This document shows, one piece after another, positions 24,997 to 37,400 of a stretch of 64,000 bases of DNA. Source of the stretch: Cytidiella melzeri (Eukaryota; Basidiomycota; Agaricomycetes; Polyporales; Irpicaceae); the NCBI GenBank assembly GCA_022592445.1, contig JABYQR010000191.1, forward strand, positions 1 to 64,000, written 5' to 3'. The notes beneath the pieces are model-generated. The model searched no databases. It saw nothing but the letters and a program-made list of their open reading frames with translations, and had not been told where the DNA came from. Made by a program: the position numbers and the translations under genes. Position 1 is the stretch's first letter. The number at the start of each line of letters is the position of its first letter.

Positions 24997-26691
24997 ATGG
25001 ATGAAGAGGACTTCATCGTTGTTGACGATGATGTCTCACAGACTCCTGTCATGGATACGTCCCAGCCTGGACCAAGTAGACCCCCACCGACGGGTATTCG
25101 GACGTCTTTGAGGAAACGGAATACACTTCCCTCTTACGCGGAGCTCGACGACCCGTCGTATGTAGACACCGGTAGAACGAGATATTCGGCATCCTTGAGG
25201 AATAGGCCGCAGCCGAAACTCAAGCTCAAGCTGAGCGAGAAGCTCGCGGCGCAGGCCCCTGGCATGTCTTTCCTGGGTCCGTTTGACCGTGAGCTGGACT
25301 CGGACGATGAGGATCTTGTGTTTGAAGAGCAATTCATGTTGAGGATGCCTCCAGGAGAGGATTGTGAGAGGTTGAGAAAGATGGTCGCTACGAGAGAGGT
25401 CTCTAACGATGTTTGGTTCAAGTTCAAAGGTGCGCTAACCTCACGATGATTCAAAGAGAGGAACGCAACAACAACCGTCGCACTAGATTCGCGAAGAGCC
25501 GTGTTTCACATAGGACACAACCTCTACTCTGCGAAACTCGTCGACCTACCATGTCTCATCGAGTCCCAGAAAACCCTCGACAATAAGCAGATGTTCAAGG
25601 TGGCCGACATATGTCAGGTTGCGACTCCCCGCAAGGACGCAGATAGACAATGCTGATGGAGCATTTATTTTAGATGTTGGTAGTTGAAAAACCGATACCA
25701 AGCGAGGACGCCGTGAGCAACCAAAAGAGCTTCAACATTGACGACTTCATTTGGCCTCACGGGATCACGCCGCCTTTGCATCACGTCCGCAAGCGCAGGT
25801 TCCGGAAGAGAGTCAACCGTCGTGTACGTGAGCCACGGTCGCGCTCCGTTATGATGTCTGATAGTCTTGCTAGACTATAGAAACCGTGGAACAAGAGGTT
25901 GAGAGGCTGATGGAAGCGGACGAGCTTGCGGAGAAAGTCCAGTATGGTGAGAGTGCATCGTTTCGCATTGGCGGGTTGGCTCAAGCGTCACACGACAGAT
26001 GTCCTCGAAAACGTGAATCCTGACCTTTCGGATTCGGAGTTTATCGACCGCCAGGACGCACTTGACGCTGCAACGCCTGGCTTTGGAGGATCAGAAGCGG
26101 GAGATATGCCTACCCCCGGCGCAGATATGGGCGAGAGGGACGAAGACGCAGACGAGGGTGACGAGGATAATGACGAAGGCGACGGAGACATCGACGAGGA
26201 TCTTGCAGCCGAGTTGGACCTTGCGCTGGGTGACGATGAGGAAGGCGATGAGGATGATGAAGAGGATGAGGAGGACGAAAGTGACGAGGATGATGAGGAT
26301 GACGACGACGACGAAGCTGTGCAGGCGAAAAAGCTTTTGAACGAGGAGATTCGTGACTTAGAGGCAGCTGTCGCCAGGAAAAATCACGAAATTTCGAGCT
26401 CTGCCAACCCGTTGATTAGGGTATGTCGTTTTCGCTCTTGCTCGGTCACTCCAGACAACTGACTTGACATTATAGCGGCGCTTCGAGGACGCCCTTCGGA
26501 AGCTACAAGCAGACTTGGACACGAGGTTAGCGCAGAGAGACGAAATGAAGGAGAAGCGACGATTAGAGATGGAAGGAGGCGAAGAGGCAGGTGGCTCGCT
26601 AGGCGGACCCGACGAAGACAAGAACACCAGCGACGGTGACAACGACGACCTCTTCGGAGAAGGTCCCAGTGACGAGATGGACATTGGGTAA
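24997..26691 (+). CDS. TAF7: Transcription initiation factor TFIID subunit 7 (TAF7)
   Basis: General transcription factor subunit that binds TAF1 and restrains its activity before initiation. The TAFII55 domain is plain: EEQFMLRMPPGEDCERLRKM, WFKFK joined across an intron to DSRRAVFHIGHNLYSAKLVD, LPCLIESQKTLDNKQMFK, VADICQ joined to MLVVEKPIPSEDA, then FIWPHGITPPLHHVRKRRFR. C-terminal of this, two Asp/Glu-rich runs (about 26,130-26,320, near-continuous acidic residues) and a coiled-coil segment, RRFEDALRKLQADLDTRLAQ, precede the end DEMDIG, stop TAA at 26689. The N-terminal 110 residues are disordered. The gene converges on GAA1 with only 43 bases between the stops. Confidence 0.93.
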
Positions 26692-26734
26692 ATATATATC
26701 ATTAGCATCCATTGCCGAGTATTGCAGAATCGTG

Positions 26735-29182
26735 TTAATGTGTGATCACTGTTGCGACTGCTGCTTGTACTACCAGCGGCACGTAAACGATGCAAACGAA
26801 AGGGGCGAACCAAACGCCAAGGACCTCCCAATTCCACAATGCTAGCTCGACTTCTCTTTGCAAGAACAATATCCAGCCCAATCCCAATATGCAGTAACCG
26901 GCAACCTTGACGTGCCTGAGCTTTCCTGGTCCTGACCCTATTAGGGGAACGCCAAGTAGTACTGCCAGTGTAGCGGCCAACGAGAAATTGAGCACAGAAG
27001 TGACTGAGATGACTGTCGACGCGAGACAGAGGTTGATAGACTTCAGAATCATGTGCACTGGGGCAGCAGTGTCGGGCGAAGACTTTCTGATTGTCAACAA
27101 GGCGAGCAACAGCGGTACTTGAAAGACCAGAGCAATGAGCAGCGGATACGTGATCTTATGCTCTCGTCAGTGAGACCGTAGACGGTGAGAGATGACGCCC
27201 ATCGACTGACATTTTTGTTCGAAGTAACCCAGGAGCTTGTTACCGAGTAGAATAGCAATACACCTGCGAGGTGTGTGCCAACCACGATGAGCAAAGCAGG
27301 CAGAACGGGCCGTTTGCGCGACGTCCATCGCGTCCCGACTGCCGCTACTTTCTCACCCGGAACGTCTGGTATTTCGACCCATCGAGCCTGGACCCACTCG
27401 CCCAACCCGCTGAAGAGCATGGCTGTGCTCACGAGGACAGCGGCAGGCAGGTAACTGCCAATTTTCATGAAGGTATTCGTGCCTACCAGGAGGTAGAAGA
27501 AAAATGAGGCGTGCAGACGCTCCAAAAGATTATTGGTGGTGCGAAGGGTCGACTCTAGAACACTGGGTAGCCACTCAGCCATTGTGAACGCACGACGTGA
27601 GACTCGTACTTACCGCCCTAAGGCGTGGAATCCGTGAGGGCCGTGAGCTGGAATCGCAAATACAGTGATAGCGTCGATCCTAAATCTGTGCAGATGCCGG
27701 AAGATTAGGAAACACTTTGTCAATTAATATAAGCGGACATACTGGTGCATCAAGCCGTGGACTCCGCTAGCTCTACCACGAGCTTGGTAGCCAACATGCC
27801 GCAGAACGTTTTTCGCACGATAGGCGTACTCCTTCACAGCTTCTGTATTCTTAGCTACAGGGGGTACCCACCACGGTATAGAAGCCATATCCTTGTCTGG
27901 GTATTCTCCGCGGCCATAGTGGTCATAAACGGTCATTGGTACTCCTCCCGTGCGTCGGGAGATCAGCTCAAGAGAATTGATGAGGTCTTGGTTCGGCAAC
28001 CGACCATTCAGCCCCTCTGAGGATGAAACACAAATATCAGGACTGATCACACCAAAAAGGACACCAAAACACATTCACCAAAGAACACGCCAAGATGAGA
28101 GAATGAATGACCGGGATAGTCGATGTTCAACGCTGTCCAGATGGAGCCCGATGATAGGTTCAGAGAATCCGCTATCATGTCTGCGCAAGACAGTGTAAGT
28201 ATCATCATCCGCGTGTCGTGTACAAATTACTTCACTGGACTGCGAGGCTCCGTGGTACGTTGTGATCCAGGCCTGCATACCATCGAGATACCCATCGCTT
28301 ACCACAAATATCAAATCCTTTGCCCACAGAGAATATCCTGCCACATGTGTGAGGACCTTCATTCACCAACAGAATCCAGAATCCGAACCTTTTAAGAAGG
28401 CAGCCAAAGACAGCACAGTTGAGATTCCTCGAAGATTCATGGTCCCGTCTTCCTTCCCCGTTCTGCTTATCCTCGAGGCGCTGATGACCATAGCCTCTGC
28501 ACCTGATGCACGAGGGGCTGATAGAACTGCGTATGAATTCGTGCCGCTCAATGTCTGCTCGAAAGTATGTCAGGTTGTGGTCAGGAAGTTGAGCGCTCAA
28601 TTTACTTCTGACAAAGTGCGAAACTGGTAGTTCTGAATTGATGATGGAATTCCGAGTTTGCGGAACTCCGTAGCAATGAAGGTAGCAAACCTAAGAAAGA
28701 GCGTTTAACCACGGGTCGAGAGGGTTCTATGAGTGTAGGGACGTTACTCGTGACTCGAAGCGTTCCGCTCACGTAGAGCTTCTAACTCATCGAGGTATCG
28801 GTCGGCTCGATGAACGTCCGACCAAGACCAGTATGTCGAAACCTGAGATCTCACGGGTCCATTCCTGCACTGTTCCGCGAAAACATAATTTACTCACCTG
28901 CGAAGGCTGTAAGGCATTCTCGTCAATGTATGTCCATTGACCGTGAAGGGACGATGGTATTGTCAGCAGCCATATATATCCTGCAATAAGGAGTATCAAT
29001 CTGTGTATAGCTTAGTTGATGTAGTATGGTTGATGTACAGACTACGTAGAGGGGTACCTGAGCGTCGGCCATGTCTTCCAGCACAAGTGAGCAACTGCTC
29101 TTTTGCGGCGAAGGCGAGCGGCATTCTGGTCTCCTTTGCCTCTCAAGACCTCTCGAAGTTTCGTCAATATCCTAGGTGGCAT
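26735..29182 (-). CDS. GAA1: GPI transamidase component GAA1 (GPAA1)
   Basis: Subunit of the ER complex that attaches GPI anchors to proteins. The start is ATG 29182: the frame MPPRILTKLREVLRG runs to CWKTWPTLR, then splices to LILLIAGYIWLLTIPSSLHG, the first membrane segment. Lumenal M28 peptidase-like blocks follow: SGTNSYAVLSAPRASGAEA, WAKDLIFVVSDGYLDGMQAW, FSEPIIGLHLDS, GRLPNQDLINSLELI, MTVYDHYGRGEY, GVHGLMHQ joined to FRIDAITVFAIPAHGPHGFH. The C-terminal half holds about six hydrophobic helices (IKIGSYLPAAVLVSTAMLF-type, VLPALLIVVGTHLAGVLLF, ISVTSVLNFSLAATLAVLLG). Stop at 26735. It is divergent from the USP48-like gene (215 bp between the two ATGs). Confidence 0.92.
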
Positions 29183-29397
29183 AGTTATGTGTCCACAGTC
29201 TTCCGTGCTGCTAGGACGACGACAAGCAGCGCAGACGTGGTGGTGGTCACGGAGTAAGACCGTGAACGTGACGGGCCGCGTTCAGCGCGTCGGACGCGTT
29301 CCCGCGACTGTAACGCTCGGACGCCTTAACCTCGGGCGACCACCATCTCCTTTGCTCGTCGTTCAACGTTCAACGGCCACTGCGCAGCCATCAGTGT
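29183..29397. promoter_or_regulatory. Short bidirectional promoter, GAA1 and USP48-like gene
   Basis: Only 215 bp lie between the start codons of two divergent genes, so the core promoters must share this space. It is GC-rich with several CG-containing motifs (GGACGCGTTCCCGCG near 29,291). No TATA box is visible. Confidence 0.5.
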
Positions 29398-32300
29398 ATG
29401 CCACCTAAACGTCGACGGCGCGCCTCGCCAGTCGCGCAGGGCCTTTCTGCCGGTGAAAGGCTGAAACGAGCCAAACTTTCAGGTCACGATCAGCTCGCAT
29501 GGGCCTGGGTTGGTACCGAGGTCACCAATGCAGCTTCTATCACTCAAGAGCACCGTTTAGCGACATGCGGTTTTTCAGACTCAAGTACTTTCCCTTTCTG
29601 CGCCAGCAAATACCAGAAGGCCTCCGTAAAGCAGGAGAACTTGAAGGCAGCCGCCACAAAAGCTGAGGGTGAACTGGACGATGATTTTATTGTTGTCACA
29701 GATGAGGAGGCACCCAATTGCAGCAGCAAGTCATGTAAGAACAATCCAAACTGCTTGAATTATCTCGGTCAGGAGAAATGGGAGAACGAAGGTTCGTCAC
29801 TCAGCCTGCTTTGCCTGAACCTCCTCAAATCTTGAAGCAGAGAAAGCACGAGACGCATACATGAAAGCTGCAGAACTTGGACCAGACCCGAACGATGAGT
29901 CAAGGGAGGCAAACACCCCTGTCGGTCTCAAGGTGCAGCTGGGTCATCTTGTTTGAATGTCCTGGAACTCAACCTTAGCGTTGCGTAGAACTTGGGAGCA
30001 ACGTGCTACGCGAACGCGTTTCTTCAGGTATGTCGCTTACATCCGCATCACCGCACCGCCGTGAACATCTTCGCTACCAGGTCTGGTTTCAGGATGTCAC
30101 TTTTCGAGCCGGCGTCTTCAATTGTCAGCCAGGACTAGACGAGGGGAAATTTGAGGTAGGGAATCCTCCGAGCATGATGGCTTGCCACTGACGACTAAGG
30201 CGGGAACCAGGAGTCTCCGATATTTCAGCTTCAGGTTACCTTCGCTGCGATGCAGTTGAGCCAGCAAACCGCCTTCAATCCAATAAAACTCGTAGAGAGT
30301 CTGAAACTTCGTACAACAGAGCAGCAGGATGCTCAAGAGTACGGATGGTTCTTCTCTGTGGCAGGAATTCTGCTGAATCAATACAGGTTCTCTAAACTCT
30401 TCATGGCACACCTTGACTCTGAGTTCCAGAAGCAGTCTGATTCGAGCTTGAAATCGCTAATAGCGGATCAGGTATGTCCCAAATAACAGCGCTTGCTCAT
30501 CTGCACTTGCTAAGTTGGGTGTAGTTTCAAGGCAAACATGTGTATGCGACGGTTTGCTCTCAATGTCGCAACCGTTCAGAGCGTGAGAGTGAGTTCCTCG
30601 AGATCGAGGTCAATTTGGCAGTAAGCGGATCACTTCCAGCCTATCTCGCAGTTACGGGACGCTTTCTATTAGAATAATGCGAAGCTCGAAGAGCGTATCG
30701 CGGCGATCTTGAAGCCTGAGACGCTGAGTGGTGATAACAAGTACGTGGGATAAGGGTGACTCACCTATCTCAGCCAAGCTAACATGGGCATAGATATCTA
30801 TGCCCTCGATGCGACAACCTTCAGGACGCGCAGCGTCAAGCCGAGCTTACAGAACTTCCGCCAGTTCTGCACTTTTCATTGTTACGCTTCGTCTATGACC
30901 TCTCGACTATGGAGCGGAAGAAGTCGAAACAACTGATTTCGTTTCCTCCTACACTCGACATGGGGCAATTCGTGACAACGGGAAAAAAGGGCAGTGAAGT
31001 GCAAGATTCCACTATTCAATACCATCTACGTGGCATTCTGCTGCACAAAGGTCCAAGTGCCTATCACGGTCACTATGAAGCCCAAGTCTTCGACGTTGAG
31101 TTCGTGCCTTTTCTGCTGACGTGTGTTATGGGTAGCTTCGCTGATTGAGATACGTATAGGACGCAATCTTGGTATCAGTTTAACGACGAGTCTGTGACGA
31201 AGATAGACTCGCTGTTCGCGGAGGCCAAAGTTCCACAGAAAGTCAGTAAGAGCGGATCTCAACAATCTTTGAAGTAAGTGTGACGTCCCTTAATGCAACA
31301 AATCCAGTGATTCTCAGCATATGCAGACCAGGAAAATCCCAAGCCAAGTCAAAGACTGGGAACGGGAAGAACAAGCCTGTCAAAGTCGACAGCGACATCG
31401 AGATTCTTGAGTAAGACGCTATATCACTCGAGGCGCTTCATTTTGGTGCTGATATGCACGTCCAAGGGACGCTAGCTCCAGCAAATCACCCTCTCCACAC
31501 ACCAAAGATGAAAAGTAGGCTCGAGAGAATGTCCACAGTATTTGTCTACTGATGGTATCGTCTTCTATACTCAAGCCGAATATCGTCCCGAGACGCGTAC
31601 ATGCTCATATATGCGCGATCGACCGGCAAAGATGGCGTCGCACAAGACTCGACGGTAATCGCATCTTGCAGGAAGAAAAATCGACATGACACTGCGATAC
31701 CTCATCCACCTGAACGGGCGCTACAGGTTATAGAGGACATGAACGCACAGCATGCTCGGTCCTGCGAAGAACATGACTTAAGGCAAGTGTCATCATATTG
31801 TTCTTGGTCTCGTTTCACTGATGTGTCACAGAAAGCAAGACGTAGAGAGCCGTTTCAGCGTCGTCAGGGATCGAATCATGGGTATATACCAAAACTGGCA
31901 GCTATCTAGTAACGCAGAGGTTGGTGAGCTGTGCACGCGCTGCTGGCGACGAGCTAAAGATACCGGCAGCGTAATGTTGTCCTGAGTCGCAGGGCTCTTG
32001 AGCAATGGCTTTCTTACCACATAACCCCACACTCGAAGGACAAGACTGATGCAAAAACTGAAGAGATGGAAGTGGGTGAGTAGCACCAGGGAACCATACG
32101 GACCGTTTCTCCCATTAACAGCCAATTCTTGTCAAGACTCGGGTCCGGTCACCTTTTCAAGTAGCGACATATTATGCGAACATGGCAGACTTGACCCTGG
32201 ACAAGTCGCGAATATGAAGCGGGTGAAGAAGGCTAGTTTCCGACGTGAATGACATGCAATGCGAGTGGCTAAGAATTCTCCTAGGCTGCTTACGATCGTA

Positions 32301-34132
32301 TATTGTCAGAGGATGCATGTCAGTTCGATCCCGCACTTTCATCTTCAGACGTATGTGACGAGTGCGTGAAGTATTCATTCTCCGGTAATGCTAACCCAAT
32401 ATGTACCTGCTACTTCGTCCTGATGATGCCTCGCGCAGAACGCCTGTACCAGGTCGAGCATCCGCGCCTCGTCTCTTTGTTCGACGAAATCTGTCCAGTG
32501 GCTGACGATCAATGTGGGTACTGGGTTTCGAAGCCCTGGCTCAAAGGTCAGTCATGTTTCCACTGGTATGACGAGTGGTATTGAATGAGGGGCGTAGACT
32601 GGAGGCTAGCTAAACCCAAGATGCACAGCCATTCGCAAGAGGACCCTCCACCAAACGACCCTGAGTATCAATCTCACGTTCGATGTGAGCATAGGGGCCT
32701 TACGCCCAATACCATGTTGCGCAGGCGCATCTCTGCGGAGGTATGAGCCCATAAATTGAACATGCGGTCACGAAGCTGATACCTGTCTAGGCGTATGAGC
32801 TTTTGAGAACCATTTTCCCAGACTGGACGACTTTGTCTACTGACGATGAGCAATGCGCGGTGTGTGAGGCTCTGATCCATATGTCAAAAGTGGATAAGCG
32901 TGAAGCCAGAATACAAGCTGAGGAGGAAAAAGTCCGCTACAATACTCGAATTCGAATGCAAGTGGCTGATGATTCCACAGGCGAAACTGAAGCATATGCA
33001 CGATAACGCACTTACGGGTGGTACCAAGCTTCTAGACAATGTTCCCTGTGCCATAATTCCTGCGCAGTTTATACGAGCTTGGAAACAATGGCTCTTTCGC
33101 CCTGCAGAATTACCACGTCCAGAAAGCGTCGATAACAGCCGTTTCATCTGTCGACACGGACTTCTCGCTCTCGACCCCAATTGTGCAAGTGACTTGGATG
33201 CGAACGTCGCTGTCATCATGCGCAGTGACTGGGATATTCTTGAACATGCGTGAGTAGTTGTGCGCGCATCTCAGGGTTTGTGTCCTAATGTGTTCAATGC
33301 AGATACTCCGGGGGTCCATTGATTGCTCTTGAACATGACGGAGACCGATGGTCACACAGTCCAGACGTCTGTGAGGATTGTCGCAAAGAGAGGTGCGTGC
33401 TAATATTGATGTCCGCACATGATCTCACCTGCATTACAGAAAGTCCACCTTCGACATGACCGAATTGACTATCCGTCTCCTTCGTTCCGATGACCCTAAT
33501 CCAACACCAGAGACATATGCCGCAGGAACCTCGGAAAAGCTGGGGCCAGTGCAACAGACCTTGATCACATACGGTTCTCGAAAGACTGGACCGGTACGAC
33601 AATCCAGGCGTATAAGGCAAGTGAAGGAGTCGTGTCGAAAACGAAAGGTCACTGTCACTCGGACGATGTCCGTGAAGGATCTGAAAGTCCAGGTGAGCCC
33701 CTTCCACTTCGACGAAGAAGCGATGATCGCACAGCTAGCTAAGTGCTGCCACAGATTCAGGAAGAACTGGACATTCCTACCATTTCCCAGCGTTTGTACT
33801 ACCAAGGGGTAGAGCTAGAGGACAACAAAGCGACCATCGGTGCGTTAGGGGTGCTGTCCAACGACACTCTCGATCTTCGAGAGCAGTTGGAAGATGCGGA
33901 TCTGTTTGGTTCTAACACCGAAGCTGAGCCACGACGACGAGAAGAAGGCCAAGGATTTGGAGGCACGCTCCTTGGGAACGGTGGGCGCACCTCGAGTACG
34001 CCTCATTCATCCCAGCACGAGGAGGACCTGGACCCTGACCCCTCTGGGCGTCCTTGTCCGATGTGCACTTTCGAAAACGCGACAGACGCCGTCGCATGCT
34101 TGATGTGCGAGACTATGTTTAGCACACATTGA
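29398..34132 (+). CDS. Ubiquitin carboxyl-terminal hydrolase, USP48-like
   Basis: Cysteine deubiquitinase, probably nuclear. The basic N-terminus (MPPKRRRRASPVAQ) is followed by CSSKSCKNNPNCLNYLGQEKW, a Cys-rich USP48 mark. The catalytic Cys box is NLGATCYANAFLQ (Cys codon at 30,004). Next come TTEQQDAQE, the Cys-pair region ATVCSQCRNRSERES and LCPRCDNLQDAQRQ, and the His box YHLRGILLHKG with SAYHGHYEAQVFD (near 31,060). After a Lys/Ser linker there is a DUSP-type domain (AIIPAQFIRAWKQWL to SDWDILEHAYSGGPLIAL). A ubiquitin-like domain follows (MSVKDLKVQVLPQIQEELDI, QRLYYQGVELEDNKATIGAL), and finally a RanBP2-type zinc finger, CPMCTFENATDAVACLMCE. Stop at 34130. More than fifteen short introns. 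The domain order matches USP48, except that the terminal zinc finger is an addition I do not know from the animal protein. Confidence 0.9.
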
Positions 34133-34228
34133 ACAACAGATCTAGTATATATACCTCGTTTGTTCGCGCGTTCATTTGCCACCCAGCTGCTATATATTTT
34201 TGATCTTTATACACTTTATACATTGCGC

Positions 34229-34272
34229 AAAATGCGAGGGGGTGAGGGAGGGAGGGAGGGAGGGAGGAGGGG
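34229..34272 (+). repeat. G-rich (GGGA)n tract
   Basis: GAGGGGGTGAGGGAGGGAG continues as repeated GGGA units to GGAGGGG at about 34,272, so there are more than four runs of three or more G on the plus strand. It lies about 100 bp after the USP48-like stop and about 160 bp from the stop of the opposing gene, that is in the overlapping 3' untranslated space of convergent genes. Confidence 0.85.
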
Positions 34273-34433
34273 CGTCGAAAGCGTTACGAAATATCTTAGT
34301 ATCTAAAGACTGCAAATACAACGACAACAAAATGCAAGAATGAACGACAAAAGACACCATATAATAACATAACAGCATCATCCCAAGAGGTGGCGAAAAA
34401 AAGGAGGACGAGGTTTGCCAACCCCGCTACGAT

Positions 34434-37400
34434 TCAAGCAGCATAGAAGGAGGTCAACGACGGCAGCGGTGGAAAATGCATCGCAATTTGTGCTCCCGCT
34501 GAACGAGTAGGGTCAAGCAACGTCAGGTCTGCGTTGAGCCCCGACGGAGGCATGGGCTGGAGGGGCTGCATGGTCGAGACACGAGTCTGCTGTTGCAACA
34601 ACGACTTGGCCGTCATGAGTACGTCGACCTCGCTAGACAGAGGTCCAACCATCTCGACAGCTTGCGCCACCGCGGACTGGGTAGCCACGGAAACCTCCTT
34701 GACCGTTACCTGACTTGCCACCGCATGTGCCGCATCGGCCGGGGCGATTCCAGAAGAGACAGCTGCACTCGTGCGATCGGCAGCTACCTGTCGCGCAGCT
34801 TGGAGCACCACCTGCTGCGCAGCCGCAGCAAGTGCGTTGGACTGCGTCGACGATCCAGCAGGCGGGTCTCCGTTGCTTTTATTGTTCACCGCTTGCGCCG
34901 TCACTGTCAGTACGTGTTGCTGCTTTGCGAGGGAATGCAACTCTGGTCCAGCCTCGTTGGGAGAAGCAACGACCTGTGACTGGGCTTCCTGTGCAACTCG
35001 CTGGGCTGCAGTTGTTAGCACTTGTACCACTTGAGAGTCTGGTGCACCCGAAGCTGGCCCGGGAGCCAAAGGCGGTGGAGCGCGTATCGCTCTGATGACC
35101 AACCGTGAGTATACACCATTGTACGCCCACTAGCTTACTGCACTCACCGGGGTGGACTCGTCTGAGGCAGGACAGAGTCACTCATGAAGCGTCGAGGGTT
35201 GTGTATGTCACCAACAAGAGATGGCCGTCGTGACGGCGTGAACGACGCGTCGACGGCGGTCATGGGTGCAATGTTCACATGTACTGTATGCGACAGGGTT
35301 TCCTCTTGACCATCCTGAATGAACTGCAAGCCAAGGAAAGATCAGAATCAAGCTCATGCGCCAACATTAAACACCAGCGACAAACCCTCGCTTGTACTGT
35401 CACATCACAGCTTTCAGCATCAGGGGTAGGTATGCCTGAGAGCGTATCTCCGTCCCAAGCCAGCCACGGCGGAAGAGCGGGGGAGGTATACGTGACAGGC
35501 ATGTTCGCACGGGATGCCTGAGGGTCCCATATCCGTGGTGTCCATGACCACCGCAGCCCAATGTACGCGACGCCAGGCGGAACACCAGCAAGCTTGCGCT
35601 GGAAAGGGCGAAACGTCCACCCCGCATCGGTCCTCTTCCCATCGACGTGCCAAATGTGGTTCCCCTTTGACTTTGACTTCTTGCCTTCTTCGTTGAACCG
35701 CGATATGTAAGGCTGATTCCACAGGAAATTCCGGATCTATTGATGGATTGGATTGTTGATCGGAGGTCAGCCACCAGTAAGATCGACAGATTACTAACGG
35801 GCTCTAACCTTTTTCATCGGAATCTTTTCTTCAGGGTAACCTTGTCGGGCGAGCTGCAGGGAGCATCAGTAAGTAATTAAGCACGAGGTACAAGGGAGAC
35901 TAGGTAGGCTGGAAAAACTCACCTCTTCTAGAAAGGCGTTAGTGAAGGCCTGGATTCGGAACTTGAATGGTCGGAAATCAGGCGACTCGTCCAGACGCTG
36001 CATCTTCTTCGCCATAAGCGTCTGATGTATTGGCTCGCCTTTCGAGTCCGTTGCGTCCACTGCAAAATCAACGCGTCAATAAGACATTCTTGGACTAAAC
36101 AAAAAAAAATCGCAACGAGAACTCACAGTTCGAACACGTCTTGCTGAGGAACTCGAAGAAGATCTGTTCGACGTCGGCCTTATACTCCTGAGGTATCTCG
36201 TTGTTGTGATTGGACGTAGCGGTGTCAGCAGACGGCGAAGTGCGACTTCCCCGACGAGCTGACGTGTTCTGCGTCTGAGATTGAGAAGAATCGTTTCCGC
36301 CGTCTCCTGGTGACGGGCCGTTCGAGGACGTGTACTGTGGATGCTGAGGAGAGGTGTGGTGTTCGTCGTCAGAGTCGTCATCGAACCGGTCCTCGTCGTC
36401 ATCATACTCCGGCGACGGCCCTCGAGTGTAGATACCGCCAGACGTCGACGGTCTTGACTGCATAGAATCAAACGTCGCCTTCGCAGCACTCAGAGGTGTT
36501 ACGTCAATGCCAAAAGCGAATGGGTTGGTATGTGACATGGAGCCCGAACGAGACACGCGACCGAGAAGAGGAGGAGGTTGCTGAGTAGGCATGATCGGGT
36601 GTGTCGGAGAGTTGTACGACGTGACTGCGGGTGGGAAAGTGAGGTTCGTAGAGAGAGGCAAGGGAGTGGGGTGCATGGAGGGCATGCCAGACACACTTCC
36701 TGGAACGCCTGAAAGTGAGTGGGATTGACGGCCGACAATAGGACGACTCTCTGACCAGCCTGTTCCAGGAACACCCGCACCAGACGCGAAGGATGTGGAG
36801 GCCAATGGAGCGGGTGCGGAAGCAGGTCCGTTGGTGAGAGAGGTGAAGTCAGTCGGAGGGTGAGCCAGTGATTGAACAAAATCCAGGTGGGGAGGGAAAT
36901 GCGTAGATGGATGTGAATGCAATGCGGGGTGGGGCATACCAGATGAGCTTGGTGGACGCGTCCCAGGTACTGAAGATGACAAAGGTGGTATCGAAGGATG
37001 TTCTACTATCGTTGCCATTGAAGGTGGTATTGATGTTGGTGCTGAGAATGTGAATGAAGGGGAAACGTTCAAGTGAGGAGCTGAATGAGAATGTACGGGT
37101 GGAGGTGGCATAGACAGTGGGATTTCATCTGACGGCTCCATTTTCATAGCTTTTGTGACTCTATCGCCTTCTAGAGTCGAAGCACACCGTTTGCGAGACA
37201 TGTCAGAAGTATCCAGCAACGATGTCGAATCGAGTGACGTGTTGTTGCGAGAGGACTCGAATCCAGCAAGGCCATTTAAGTGGTTGTCCTGAGAGCCATC
37301 CAATCCTGTGCTGGAAGGAGGTGTGCCATTTGACGCCGGTCCGTTGCTCGCGTGTGGGGAGCTGCCAGTGGTAGGGGACCCGGTAGGCTGGTCTGACAAG

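Noticed and set aside
34593..35095. Long plus-strand frames opposite the C-terminus of the Ser/Pro-rich protein
   Set aside because: Shadow frames created by the Ala/Gln-rich codons of the minus-strand gene.
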